From: Novosphingobium aquimarinum
GTDB lineage: Bacteria > Pseudomonadota > Alphaproteobacteria > Sphingomonadales > Sphingomonadaceae
Direction of reading: 5' to 3'
NCBI RefSeq assembly: GCF_009746585.1
Contig: NZ_WRPO01000007.1
Location: 99,586 to 163,585 of the forward strand
Length of the DNA: 64,000 nt
Shown here: positions 42,115 to 51,037 of the stretch, one piece after another
How the letters are laid out: every line of letters begins with the position of its first letter
Position numbering within the stretch: the first letter of the stretch is position 1
Program-made: the position numbers and the translations under genes
Notes under the pieces: generated by a model
Databases searched by the model: none
Seen by the model: only the letters and a program-made list of their open reading frames with translations
Told to the model about the DNA's origin: nothing

Positions 42115-44100
42115 TTATTGCTCGGTCGCGGACTCTTCCAGTCCGAGTGCCGTTCGCAGATCCCCCAGCCATGGCGCATAGGGCCGCCAGGCTTGCTGAC
42201 CGGAACGGTTCAACGGCCGGCGCACTTGCTCGGAACTGGCCGTGCGGACCGCGCGCTCTGTCTCGTGAAAGCGGATGCAGGCGTCTTCGAACGGGAGTCC
42301 CAGATAGTCGAGCATACGACGGACCTGGCCCTCCAGATCGTCGAGGACGTCTTCGTGCCGGACTCGCAGGATTGCACCCGGCAGCACCTCGTCCCAATGG
42401 CGCATCAGATCGACATAATCGCTGTAATAGCGGCCGATTTCGGTGAGGCCATACGTGAATTCCTGGCCTTCGGCGAACAGTTGCTTGAAGCCGGAAAAGC
42501 AGCAATCCATCGCATCGCGGCGCGCATCGATGATCCGCGCGTTGGGCAGGATCAGCTTGATCAGGCCGATATGCCGGAAGTTGTTCGGCATCTTGTCGAT
42601 GAAGAACGGCGCGCCTTGGCGGTGGATCTGCGTGCTCTCGAGATAACGGCGACCGAGATCTTCGCGCTGCTGCGCATCGAGATCGCGCAGGATCTCGGGG
42701 TAACGCAATGCCCCCGCCCTGCGCCCGCGCAGACGGTGCGCGATCGCCAGCATGTCGGGCAGTTCGAGCGTTCCGTCGATCTGGCTGTGCGAGGCAAGGA
42801 TCTGCTCGATCAGGGTCGATCCGGCGCGCGGCAGGCCCACGACGAAAATCGGGTCCGGCGCTGCGTAGCCTTGTCCGCGCTCGGGTGCGAACAGATCCGG
42901 GGTGCAGACGTCCGTTTGCCGCGCGAGTTCGGCGCTCATCTTGTCGGCATCATAGCCGCTTTGCGTGCGCTTCAGCCGATTGCCTTCCTCGTAGCAACGG
43001 AAGCTTTCGGCATAGTCGCCGCGCGTCTCCAAGGCCGCCGCCAAAGCGAAGAGGATATGCACCCGATCCATGAACGCGATGTCCGACCGATCCAGCTCGC
43101 GGCGCATGCTCGCGACTTCGTCGTCGTCGAAGCGATAGGTCTTGAGATTGGCGAGTGCGTACCACGTGTCCCCGTGCGAGGGCGATGCCGCCAGCGCGGC
43201 ACGATACGACGCGACCGCCTCTTCGGAGCGCCCCGCCGTCTTCAGCGCGTGCCCGCGCGAGGTGAGCGTCGCCGGATCGCGCGGGAGCGTCTCGAGCACT
43301 TTGTCGAACAGCGTAAAGGCTTTGTCGTAGTCGCCGGTCTGCATCGCTTCGATCGCGAGATGCGACTGAAACAAGGGATTCTCAGGATCGCGGCGGTAGA
43401 GCGCTTCGGCCTCTTCCAGCGCCTTGGCAAACTTCTGCCGCGCGCGCAGGACCTGAATGTAATCGAGCCGAAGCTGAACGTTGTCGGGATCGAAGCCGAC
43501 TGCGCTTTCGAGCAGGAATTCGGCATCGTCGAGCACGCCGAGCCGCCGCCCGATGTCGGCCAACAGCCGCATCGCCTCGACATTGCGCGGGTTTCGGCGA
43601 AGATAGTGGCGGCAGATTTCCTCTGCGCGCAGCGGCCGGCCCTCATGCAAGTGGTGCATCACCGCGAGGAGCTCGCGCGGGAGCGTCTCGAGCCGCTCGG
43701 CCTGCGCCCGTGCAGCGGCCGCTTCGCCTGTCTGGCCGAGCTGATCGAGCAAATCTGCCTGGGCGCGCCAACTGGCCGTCAGCGCCGGGTTGTATCGGCA
43801 GGCCCTGGCATAGGCGGCGAGCGCCTGAGCGTGATCGCCGCGCGCGCGTGCGAGATGGCCCGCTTCCTGCCAGGCGCGACCGAACTCCGGCGAAACGGTG
43901 CGCAAACGCTGCAGGAAATGTTCGGCGCGCTCGAATGCCTCGAGATAGCGGTGCGCGACTGCTGCCAGATAGAGTGCTTCGGCATTTTGCGCATCGCGAT
44001 CGATCGCCGATTCCGCGATCTTCGCGGCGCCCGCGAAGTCGCCTGCGGTCAAAGCCTGCTGGCCCTCGCGCAGATCTGTCGCTGGTTCGGTTGCCGTCAT
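42115..44100 (-). CDS. TPR-repeat sulfotransferase
   Basis: A 661-residue protein. Residues 1-360 are TPR units (for example LREGQQALTAGDFAGAAKIAESAIDRDAQNAEALYLAAVAHRYL). The C-terminal part is a sulfotransferase domain with the PAPS 5'-phosphosulfate loop DPIFVVGLPRAGSTLIEQILASHSQ, a QGAPFFIDKMPNNFRHIGLIKLILPNARIIDARRDAMDCCFSGFKQLF core with 3'-phosphate-binding features, and RVRHEDVLDDLEGQVRRMLDYLGLPFE. It would sulfate an unknown acceptor, perhaps a protein tyrosine. It follows the TonB receptor in the same direction. The ATG at 44100 is the first after the receptor terminator hairpin. Confidence 0.9.
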   Translation of the reverse strand: MTATEPATDLREGQQALTAGDFAGAAKIAESAIDRDAQNAEALYLAAVAHRYLEAFERAEHFLQRLRTVSPEFGRAWQEAGHLARARGDHAQALAAYARACRYNPALTASWRAQADLLDQLGQTGEAAAARAQAERLETLPRELLAVMHHLHEGRPLRAEEICRHYLRRNPRNVEAMRLLADIGRRLGVLDDAEFLLESAVGFDPDNVQLRLDYIQVLRARQKFAKALEEAEALYRRDPENPLFQSHLAIEAMQTGDYDKAFTLFDKVLETLPRDPATLTSRGHALKTAGRSEEAVASYRAALAASPSHGDTWYALANLKTYRFDDDEVASMRRELDRSDIAFMDRVHILFALAAALETRGDYAESFRCYEEGNRLKRTQSGYDADKMSAELARQTDVCTPDLFAPERGQGYAAPDPIFVVGLPRAGSTLIEQILASHSQIDGTLELPDMLAIAHRLRGRRAGALRYPEILRDLDAQQREDLGRRYLESTQIHRQGAPFFIDKMPNNFRHIGLIKLILPNARIIDARRDAMDCCFSGFKQLFAEGQEFTYGLTEIGRYYSDYVDLMRHWDEVLPGAILRVRHEDVLDDLEGQVRRMLDYLGLPFEDACIRFHETERAVRTASSEQVRRPLNRSGQQAWRPYAPWLGDLRTALGLEESATEQ

Positions 44101-44130
44101 CGTGCGTGTGCCTTTGCCAGCAAAACGCAA

Positions 44131-44160
44131 CGACCGGCAAGGCTCTCGCCTCGCCGGTCG
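44131..44160 (-). terminator. Stem-loop between the TonB receptor and the TPR-sulfotransferase
   Basis: CGACCGGC (44131-44138) pairs with GCCGGTCG (44153-44160) and the inner AGGC/GCCT closes a TCTC loop. On the minus strand it is followed by TTGCGTTTTG, a partial T-run. It may terminate or attenuate readthrough from the receptor into the sulfotransferase. Confidence 0.6.
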
Positions 44161-44185
44161 CCGATCGAGCTTCGAAAGCTGGGGC

Positions 44186-46825
44186 TCAGTACTGGAAGCC
44201 CAGCCGCACGCCGATCGTGCGCGGACGGTTGGTCGTGATCCGGGCGCGATCGTAGTAGAAGCTGCCCGCGATTTCCGCACGCGTGTCCGTAAGGTTCTCG
44301 CCGAACACTTCGGCCGACCACATGTCGCCCTTCACGCCGACGGTCATCGCGACCGTGGTGTAGCCATCGAGCTTCAGCTTGTTGATCTCGATGATGTCGG
44401 TGAACTTCGACGACGAATGCGTGACTTGCGGCATCACGTGCGCCCGCAGGCTGTCGTTGAGATCCCACTCGTAACGCACGCGCAGGTTGCCCTGGAAATC
44501 GGGCGCATATGCGAGCTGCGAACCCTTGACCACGTCCTCGGTCGGCGTGAGCACCTTGGTGATCTTGGTATCGAGGAATGACACCGCGCCTGCCACGGTC
44601 AGACCCGGCATCGAGTACGGCGCATACGTGAAGTCGCTTTCCAGACCATAGATCCGCGCATCGGCCGCGTTGTCCGAGAAGAACAGGTTGGTGATGCTGG
44701 GATCGAAGATCGTCGTCTGCAGTCGGCTGATGTCGACGTAGAACGCGCTGCCGTTGAAGCGCAGCTGGCGATCGAACAGCTCGGTCTTCCAGCCGATCTC
44801 GTAGTTCTTCACTTCGTCGGTATCGAGCTCGAAGGGCACGGTGAAACCATTGGGACCGAGCGCGCCGCCGGGACGGTTGAGCAGACCCGGACGGAAACCT
44901 TCCGAATAGGTCGCGTAGACCATGACGTCCTCCGTCGGCGTGATGGTGACCGTGCCCTTGAAGATCGTGCCGCTAGTCTTGGCCTTGTCCGGCGCGGACA
45001 AGGCATTGAACACCTGCGTCGCCTGCGCCTGGCTCAGGCCGGCAGCCATGATGTCGGCGATGCTGTCGCCCTGCGAGAAGGTCTGCCGCAGATCGCTGTT
45101 GCACGAACCGATGAAGGTGAACTGCCCGTCGCCATCGTAGAGATCCGAGATGTTGGTGCCGAACGCGTTGGCGTCCTGCGCCGCGCCCGCATTACAGAAC
45201 GACGAGTTCGCCGTCCCTTCGAAGTCCACTTCGACATCGTAGTACCGTGCGCCGAGCGTCACGCTCAGCAGATCGGGCACGACATCGAAGCTGGCTTCGC
45301 CGAAGATGCCGAACTGCTTGTCGGTGCGCTTCACGTCGTTGCGGAAGATCGTGCCTGCCGGGAACGGACCGGCTTCGCTGGCATAGGCTCCGGGGAACGG
45401 GAAGTTCGGCGCGAAGCCGCCGAACGGCGCCGCGGCGATACTGCCCGGATAGACGTAGTCGTTGCGTTCCTTGAGCGTGAGGTCCGAATAGAACCCGCCG
45501 ACCGTTGCGCGAAGGCGTTCCTGCTGGGGCGTGTTGAAGCGCAGTTCCTGCGTGAACACTTCGGTGCCGCCGCTGGACGTGACGTAGAGGTTGGGCGCCT
45601 GGCACGTGCCCGAAGGCGCGTTGCTGCCGGGGTACGAGACCGAGCCGTCGCAGATATAGTACGGCAGGTACTGACCGGCGAAGAGGTAGTCGGTATAATC
45701 CACCCGCTGCTGCGTTTCGCGGTCGGTGTAAGCGCCGGTATAGACGACATCGAGCATCGCCAGACGACCTTCGACGGTCCAGGCCGTGTTCGAGAAATCG
45801 TCCTCGAGGCGGTCGTCCTCGAACCGCTGGATCGACAGATCGTCGAGGTCCAGCTCGGGATCGGCGAAGAACACGCCGTCCGATTCCACACTCTGGCGCA
45901 TGTGCGAAACCGTGATCCGCCAATCCGGATTGACTTCGTACAGCGCGCTGACGCGAAAGCCCGCATACTGCGTGTCGTTGAAGTTCTTCTCGACGAGGCC
46001 GGCGTTGTCGGCGGCAATGAAGTTCACGCCCGAAAGGTCGGCGGTGGACTGGAAACCGGCGCGGTTCGGTGCGACGGGCACGCCGTTGTCGCGGATGGTT
46101 CCGGCGGGGCGGAAGCGCGCGCTTTCCGCCGCGGTGCGCGTGCCCGCGACGTTGTCGATGTAGCCGCCCTGGTCGTCGAGGAACGCGGTGCCGCGCAGCG
46201 CGAAGCTGTCGGTCACCGGCAGGTTCAACGTCAGCTCGCCCTTGTAGCTGGTCTCGCCGCCCTTGGTGAACGAGGTTTCCGCCTTGGCCTTGGCCGAGAA
46301 GCCGGCAAGGCTGGGCTTGTTGGTGATGAGACGCACGACGCCGGCCTGGCTGCTGGCGCCGAACAGCGTGCCCTGCGGCCCGCCGAGCACTTCGATACGC
46401 TCCAGATCGGCGGCGTAGACGTCGAGGTTGCGGCCCGGCTGCGCGAGCGGCTGATCGTCGAGATACATCGCGACGTTGGGCGCAAGGCCGGCAACGCCCG
46501 CGGTCGTCAGGTTCGGCGTGGTCGAGGCGAGGCCGCGAATGTAGATGGTCGACTGGCCGGGGCCCGAACCGCCCGCGGTCACGCTGGGCAACTGGTCGAG
46601 ATAATCGGCGAAAGTATCGACGCCCAGGTTGTCCAGCTCTTCCTCGCCCAGTGCATTGAGCGAAACGGCGACATCCTGCAGGCTTTCACTACGCTTCGTG
46701 GCAGTAACGATGATCTCCTGAAGACCACCCTGACGCTGCGCTGCAGGTGCCTCTTGCGCCAGTGCCGGAGTGGCTATGACGAGTGCGAGCGTACTCGCGG
46801 ACACGCACCGGCTCAGTTTCGACAT
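44186..46825 (-). CDS. TonB-dependent outer-membrane receptor (second)
   Basis: An 879-residue receptor. Signal peptide MSKLSRCVSASTLALVIATPALAQE; TonB-box-like LQEIIVTATKRSESLQDVAVSLNAL; plug motifs STIYIRGLASTTPNLTTAGVAGLAPNVAMYLDDQPL and LERIEVLGGPQGTLFGASSQAGVVRLITNKP. The barrel ends TNRPRTIGVRLGFQY with a terminal aromatic residue. This plug layout (SLQDVAVSLNAL, GPQGTLFGA) is the type expanded in sphingomonads for aromatic and hydrophobic compounds. It lies next to the catabolic island, so uptake of its substrate is the simplest proposal. A long AT-rich region with palindromes lies upstream. Confidence 0.93.
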   Translation of the reverse strand: MSKLSRCVSASTLALVIATPALAQEAPAAQRQGGLQEIIVTATKRSESLQDVAVSLNALGEEELDNLGVDTFADYLDQLPSVTAGGSGPGQSTIYIRGLASTTPNLTTAGVAGLAPNVAMYLDDQPLAQPGRNLDVYAADLERIEVLGGPQGTLFGASSQAGVVRLITNKPSLAGFSAKAKAETSFTKGGETSYKGELTLNLPVTDSFALRGTAFLDDQGGYIDNVAGTRTAAESARFRPAGTIRDNGVPVAPNRAGFQSTADLSGVNFIAADNAGLVEKNFNDTQYAGFRVSALYEVNPDWRITVSHMRQSVESDGVFFADPELDLDDLSIQRFEDDRLEDDFSNTAWTVEGRLAMLDVVYTGAYTDRETQQRVDYTDYLFAGQYLPYYICDGSVSYPGSNAPSGTCQAPNLYVTSSGGTEVFTQELRFNTPQQERLRATVGGFYSDLTLKERNDYVYPGSIAAAPFGGFAPNFPFPGAYASEAGPFPAGTIFRNDVKRTDKQFGIFGEASFDVVPDLLSVTLGARYYDVEVDFEGTANSSFCNAGAAQDANAFGTNISDLYDGDGQFTFIGSCNSDLRQTFSQGDSIADIMAAGLSQAQATQVFNALSAPDKAKTSGTIFKGTVTITPTEDVMVYATYSEGFRPGLLNRPGGALGPNGFTVPFELDTDEVKNYEIGWKTELFDRQLRFNGSAFYVDISRLQTTIFDPSITNLFFSDNAADARIYGLESDFTYAPYSMPGLTVAGAVSFLDTKITKVLTPTEDVVKGSQLAYAPDFQGNLRVRYEWDLNDSLRAHVMPQVTHSSSKFTDIIEINKLKLDGYTTVAMTVGVKGDMWSAEVFGENLTDTRAEIAGSFYYDRARITTNRPRTIGVRLGFQY

Positions 46826-47043
46826 TACAATCTATCCCTCTGTTTTCAAATAGCAACTCCGCGTCACGCCGCGGAAACCTCGGGGTCGGTATCCCATAGC
46901 CGCAAGCGCCGTGACCAAAGCGCCCGAACTATGTGAGTAAGCCCGATAGTGGTTAGAATATTCCAAACTCTGCGGGCCCCCTAGATCAGCAACCGATCCA
47001 TTTCCACCCGTAGCGGGAGATATTGCCGCAGCACGCGGGGAGC

Positions 47044-47059
47044 GTTGCCTATTTGCAAC
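47044..47059. promoter_or_regulatory. Inverted repeat GTTGC-N6-GCAAC upstream of the TonB receptor
   Basis: GTTGCCTATTTGCAAC has perfect 5-base arms and lies about 220 bases upstream of the receptor. It could be a regulator site; no cognate regulator is identified. Confidence 0.35.
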
Positions 47060-47168
47060 ATTTACGATTTGTTATGGCATGTGAGGGAGATGCGTAGGCG
47101 ATATTCATTACTGTAACATCACCAGGGGAAAGCGTTTTATTCCGTAAGTAAAAATAGTAATTTTGAGG

Positions 47169-47184
47169 AAATAAGCGCTTATTT
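47169..47184. promoter_or_regulatory. Perfect 16-base palindrome in the receptor upstream region
   Basis: AAATAAGCGCTTATTT is completely self-complementary, with no spacer, within an AT-rich stretch of otherwise GC-rich DNA. Such sites are typical of dimeric repressors. It lies about 345 bases upstream of the TonB receptor; no regulator gene is adjacent. Confidence 0.5.
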
Positions 47185-47449
47185 GGTTCTTGAATCAACT
47201 ATCGTCGTGAAGGTTTTTGGTCGACCATTCGGGGAAACGCGAATGACGAAGCGACGCCGATGATCCGCGGAGCGGGCGTGGGTTGCGTTCGAAATCCGCC
47301 TGCCAAGGCGGCCACTTTTCCATGCGGCCACCGCAAGCGTTGGTCGCAGTCTGGAGCCACGGGCGCTTTGCGTCCGTCAGGCTGGCTCGCCTTGCTGTCG
47401 ACCCGGCCCGCGTCGAGCTATGCCGCGCGGATCAAATAAGAAGCGTAAT

Positions 47450-47479
47450 TACGACGCGGTCAGGACCGACCGCGTCGTA
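47450..47479 (-). terminator. Intrinsic terminator of the SnoaL-like gene
   Basis: A 12-base-pair perfect stem (TACGACGCGGTC with GACCGCGTCGTA) around AGGACC lies 33 bases past the minus-strand stop at 47512 and is followed, on that strand, by a T-rich tract (AATTACGCTTCTTATTT). Confidence 0.8.
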
Positions 47480-47511
47480 GGGGGCAAACCGCTAGTCGCG
47501 GCTTTGCAGTT

Positions 47512-47910
47512 TCAGCTTTTCTTGGATGCGGCAATGAAGGGCTTCGGATCGTAGTAATAGGGTTTGATTTCGCAGCACTTGCCGTCGCGAAAGCGCAGCA
47601 TCTCGCACAGTTCCGCCGGCGCGCGGTCGGGACCGGCGAAGCGCATCGTGATCACCGCGATCGCGCAGTCCTCACCAATCAACAAGTCCGTCCGGTCCAG
47701 TCCTACGACATCGACCAGGCCCATCACTTTTAAGAAGAGCTCCTTGAGGCCATTAGGACCACGGTATTCGCCGGCCATGGGCAAACCATCCGCTTCGTAT
47801 GCGACGAAGTCGTCCGTCAGCATGCCCGCAACGCGATCCCAGTCGCCGGCTCCCGATACTGCGTAAATCTGATCGACGAGATCGGTGATTTCCTGTGTGC
47901 TCATGCTCAT
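47512..47910 (-). CDS. SnoaL/NTF2-like protein
   Basis: A 132-residue NTF2-fold protein: STQEITDLVDQIYAVSGAGDWDRVAGMLTDDFVAYEADGLPMAGEYRGPNGLKELFLKVMGLV is the helical half with the cavity mouth, followed by beta-strands ending RFRDGKCCEIKPYYYDPKPF. The fold is used by isomerases, dehydratases and cyclases; catalytic residues cannot be assigned. The ATG lies just inside the divergent gap to the first MDR gene. It is the first of several such proteins in the catabolic island. Confidence 0.8.
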   Translation of the reverse strand: MSMSTQEITDLVDQIYAVSGAGDWDRVAGMLTDDFVAYEADGLPMAGEYRGPNGLKELFLKVMGLVDVVGLDRTDLLIGEDCAIAVITMRFAGPDRAPAELCEMLRFRDGKCCEIKPYYYDPKPFIAASKKS

Positions 47911-48028
47911 CGTTTTATCCTCGCCCCGCTTTGTGCGTTCTGGCCCATGTTAGCGCAGGGATGAGGCTGCGCCGAACCTAGCAATTCAACTAGCGTCGGG
48001 TCCGGCTCAGCACAGCTAAAGACAGACT

Positions 48029-49036
48029 ATGGGAAAAATCAGGCAAATCACTCTCGCGCGTCGGCCCGTCGGAATTCCGCAGGCAGATGATTTCCGATTG
48101 ATCGAGAGCGAGAGGCCGGTCCCGGGCGAAGGGGAATTCCTCGTGGCCATGCGCGTCGGCTCCGTCGACCCGGCGATCCGCGGCTTTCTCGACGATCGAC
48201 CGAGTTACGTCGACCCGGTCGCGATCGGTGAGCCGATCAAGGGCATGTCCCTCGGCGAGGTGGTCGAATCCCGGCATGACAATTACCCCGTCGGGACTTT
48301 CGTGCGCGCTTTCGCGCACTGGTCCGATCATTATGTCCTGGCCGGCGACGCCTGGGGTCTCGAAAAGGTCCATCCGCACCCGGGAACCGAACTGCACCAC
48401 TACATGGGCGCCTTGGGGCCGGTCGGTCTGACCGCGTGGGTCGGCCTGTTTGCGGTCGGTGAAGCCAAGCCGGGGGAAACGGTCGTCATCAGCGCGGCGG
48501 CGGGAGCGACGGGATCCACCGTCGGCCAGATCGCCAAGGCGAGCGGCTGCAAGGTGATCGGCCTCGTCGGCTCTCCGGAAAAGGCGCAAGTGATCCGCGA
48601 TCTCGGCTACGATGCGGCGATCGATTATCGTGCCACGCCCGACATCGCCGCCGAAGTGGCCAAGGCCGCGCCCGAGGGCATCGACGTCTACTTCGACAAC
48701 GTCGGCGGCGAAACGCTCGAAGCGCTGCTTCCGCTGATGCGTCTGCACGGGCGTGTCGCCGTGTGCGGGATGATCGGGCAGTACAACGATGCCGACCACC
48801 CCCATGGCGTCAAGACGCTCTGGCAGCTCGTGGTGAACCGCATCAAGATGCAGGGCTTCATCACCTACGATTACCCGGACGTGCTCGAACGCGCGCAGAA
48901 CGAACTCGATACCTGGGTCGAGGACGGCGAGCTGAAGCCTCTTGCCAACGTGCGCGAAGGTTTCGAGAAATTGCCCGAAGCCTTCATCGATTTGATGTCG
49001 GGCACGACGATCGGAAAAACCCTGGTGAGGATATGA
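48029..49036 (+). CDS. MDR-family NADP-dependent oxidoreductase (leukotriene B4 dehydrogenase/CurA-like) 1
   Basis: A 335-residue zinc-free medium-chain reductase. Landmarks: VGSVDPAIRGFLDDRPSYVDPVAIGEPIKGMSLGEVVES, then PGETVVISAAAGATGSTVGQIAKASGCKVIGLVGSPEKA (NADP motif) and DVYFDNVGGETLEALLPLMRLHGRVAVCGMI. The family reduces activated double bonds of enones and enoyl compounds. The Rieske ferredoxin follows after 4 bases, so it is the first gene of an operon. Two related genes lie at 50009 and 51994, with clearly different sequences. Confidence 0.88.
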   Translation: MGKIRQITLARRPVGIPQADDFRLIESERPVPGEGEFLVAMRVGSVDPAIRGFLDDRPSYVDPVAIGEPIKGMSLGEVVESRHDNYPVGTFVRAFAHWSDHYVLAGDAWGLEKVHPHPGTELHHYMGALGPVGLTAWVGLFAVGEAKPGETVVISAAAGATGSTVGQIAKASGCKVIGLVGSPEKAQVIRDLGYDAAIDYRATPDIAAEVAKAAPEGIDVYFDNVGGETLEALLPLMRLHGRVAVCGMIGQYNDADHPHGVKTLWQLVVNRIKMQGFITYDYPDVLERAQNELDTWVEDGELKPLANVREGFEKLPEAFIDLMSGTTIGKTLVRI

Positions 49037-49040
49037 AACG

Positions 49041-49391
49041 TTGAGTGAGAGCTGGCATCGGATCTGCGCGGAAGCGGATTTTCCCGAGGACGGAAAATTC
49101 GCCACCAAGGTGGGCGGCTGGAGCGTCTTCGTGCTCAAGACGGACGAGGGCTATCGGGCGATGAACGATCGTTGCACGCATCAGGCGGCGCTGCTTTCGC
49201 CGGGGCGCGTGCGACGCGGGGCGATCATGTGCCCGCTTCACGGTGCGCGGTTCGAAGCGGCGACGGGCCGCTGCATCGGCGGCGCCTACGCCGATCTGCG
49301 CGTCTTCCCATCGCGCATCGAGAGCGGCTTCATCGAAGTTTCCATCCCCGATCAGCATCCGGGGCCCAACGAGCGACCGGTGGTTACCTGA
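49041..49391 (+). CDS. Rieske-type [2Fe-2S] ferredoxin
   Basis: A 116-residue protein with a complete Rieske site: CTH (Cys45, His47) and CPLHG (Cys64, His67) in a compact beta fold, the length of electron-transfer ferredoxins for ring-hydroxylating oxygenases. It begins with a TTG at 49041, 4 bases past the MDR gene stop, with GAGG upstream. It probably delivers electrons to one or more of the three Rieske oxygenases in the window; the reductase that would feed it is not visible here. Confidence 0.87.
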   Translation: MSESWHRICAEADFPEDGKFATKVGGWSVFVLKTDEGYRAMNDRCTHQAALLSPGRVRRGAIMCPLHGARFEAATGRCIGGAYADLRVFPSRIESGFIEVSIPDQHPGPNERPVVT

Positions 49392-49476
49392 GGTCTCGCA
49401 ATCGTCTCGAAATCGCTGCGCAAGCGACGATTTTGGTTCGTCCGATACAGAACAAAAAACTGGGAGTTTGCCGAAA

Positions 49477-49905
49477 ATGCCATTCACCGGATCCGTCGAA
49501 GATCGCCTAGCCATCCGCGAATTGCTCGAAACGTACGCCGACGCCGTGACCCAACTCGATGCGGACGCCTGGGGCGCCACCTGGGCTCCGGACGGCGAAT
49601 GGTCCTTGCCCGATTACCCGGAGCTGGGAACGACGAAGGGTCGCGAGGCGATCATCGCCATGTGGATCGAAGCGATGAAATCCTATCCAGGGATCATGTT
49701 CGAGGCCTGGCCCGGTTCGATCGAGATCGTCGGAGCCACCGCCACGATGCGCAGCTACACTGCAGAGACCTACGATCAGGACGGGATCACCGTTCGCGAT
49801 CGCGGTCTCTACGAGGACGTCTGCGTCAAGATCGACGGGCGGTGGCTGTTCAAGTCGCGCAGCTTTCGCAACATTCACCGGCAGCGAGCCGCGAAGGACT
49901 GCTGA
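49477..49905 (+). CDS. SnoaL/NTF2-like protein
   Basis: A 142-residue NTF2-fold protein beginning MPFTGSVEDRLAIRELLETYADAVTQLDADAWGATWAPDGEW, the SnoaL_4 pattern, with strands ending GLYEDVCVKIDGRWLFKSRSFRNI. It closely resembles the protein at 58275-58712 (shared FTG-x-x-EDR-x-AIREL and DGREAI/KGREAI), indicating duplication. The ATG has GGGAG about 10 bases upstream. Its role may be a dehydratase or isomerase in the degradative pathway. Confidence 0.82.
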   Translation: MPFTGSVEDRLAIRELLETYADAVTQLDADAWGATWAPDGEWSLPDYPELGTTKGREAIIAMWIEAMKSYPGIMFEAWPGSIEIVGATATMRSYTAETYDQDGITVRDRGLYEDVCVKIDGRWLFKSRSFRNIHRQRAAKDC

Positions 49906-50008
49906 TCGCGCTGCGCCGAAAGGGTGTGACGCGTGCATGGAGCAGTGAAGGAGAGGGCGGAGCCGAAACGAGCATCCGCCATGACGAGATACCGAAGGAT
50001 CAAGCGGC

Positions 50009-51016
50009 ATGAGTGCAACCCGTTTCTGGCGTCTGGACAACCATCCGGAAGGCAACACCCAATTCGATCAGGCTTTGAGCCTGCAGCACGAGGAGTTGGG
50101 GCCACTGCCTGCCGGGCATGTCCGCATCGAGGTTCAATACCTATCGATGGACGCCGGAACGCGGCTCTGGATGAGCCCGCGAACCGACGGCTACCAACCG
50201 CCTTTGCCGCTCGGCTCGCCGATGCAGGGCTTGTGCCTGGGGTCGGTGATCGAGAGCGACGATCCACGCTTTCCCACCGGATCGCTCGTGCGCGGATTTG
50301 GCCATTGGGCCGAAATCGCAACCGTCGATCCGGCTGCCACTGGCCTCGAAGTGGTCGATCCCACGATTGGCGACATTCGCCAGCATTTCGGCGCGCTCGG
50401 CATGAATGCCTGGACGGCATACGTCGGGGTCAAGGAAGTGGCGGCGGTCCAACCCGATGAATGGCTCGTGGTTTCGGCTGCCGCCGGTGCCACGGGCAGT
50501 CTTGCTTGCCAGGTCGGCAAGAACCTTGGGGCGAAAGTCATCGGCATTGCCGGCGGGCCGGACAAGTGCGCGTGGCTGCGCGACGTCATCGGCGTGGATA
50601 TGGCGATCGACTACCGCGGCGAATCCGTCGAGGAACGGCTCGCTACGGTCGACGGCGGGGTTCACGCCTTTTTCGACAACGTCGGCGGTCCGATCCTCGA
50701 TGCGGTTCTGCCCAACATGGCGCATTACGGGCGCATCGCCATCTGCGGGATGGTGGCCGCCTATGGCGACGATGCGCCGATGGCTGGCCCTGCGCGTTTC
50801 GATCAGATCCTGATGCGGCGGCTTCGGGTCGAGGGCTTTTTCATCCCCGACTTCCTCGAACGCGGCGCCGAGTTCATGCCGCAGCTGCGCGAATGGATGG
50901 ACGCGGGCGAGCTGGCGACGATCTTCGACGAAACGCAGGGCATCGAAAACGTGCTGGTGGCCTACGAGCGGATGCTGACCGGCAAGAGTACGGGCAAGGT
51001 GATCGTCAAATTGTGA
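50009..51016 (+). CDS. MDR-family NADP-dependent oxidoreductase 2
   Basis: A 335-residue MDR reductase paralogous to that at 48029. N-terminal LDNHPEGNTQFDQALSLQHEELGPLPAGHVRIEVQYLSMDAGTRLWM, NADP motif VSAAAGATGSLACQVGKNLGAKVIGIAGGPDKC, and HAFFDNVGGPILDAVLPNMAHYGRIAICGM. Double-bond reduction of a pathway intermediate is inferred. It follows the SnoaL-like gene by about 100 bases and is convergent with the SDR at 51038. Confidence 0.87.
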   Translation: MSATRFWRLDNHPEGNTQFDQALSLQHEELGPLPAGHVRIEVQYLSMDAGTRLWMSPRTDGYQPPLPLGSPMQGLCLGSVIESDDPRFPTGSLVRGFGHWAEIATVDPAATGLEVVDPTIGDIRQHFGALGMNAWTAYVGVKEVAAVQPDEWLVVSAAAGATGSLACQVGKNLGAKVIGIAGGPDKCAWLRDVIGVDMAIDYRGESVEERLATVDGGVHAFFDNVGGPILDAVLPNMAHYGRIAICGMVAAYGDDAPMAGPARFDQILMRRLRVEGFFIPDFLERGAEFMPQLREWMDAGELATIFDETQGIENVLVAYERMLTGKSTGKVIVKL

Positions 51017-51037
51017 TCGACCTTGCCCGTCACCGCG

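Larger units (their letters stand above)
46826..47511. other. Long AT-rich non-coding region upstream of the second TonB receptor
   Basis: About 690 bases without a supportable gene, markedly richer in A and T between 47040 and 47200 than the rest of the window. It holds inverted repeats at 47044-47059 and 47169-47184 and the terminator of the SnoaL-like gene at 47450-47479. A small plus-strand frame around 47283-47480 lacks a ribosome-binding site and runs into the terminator. Confidence 0.6.

Noticed and set aside
47283..47480. 65-residue plus-strand open frame upstream of the SnoaL-like terminator
   Set aside because: No ribosome-binding site and the end overlaps a clear terminator stem.
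49409..49434. Small hairpin with T-run after the Rieske ferredoxin gene
   Set aside because: Only a 5-base-pair stem; too weak to call a terminator.
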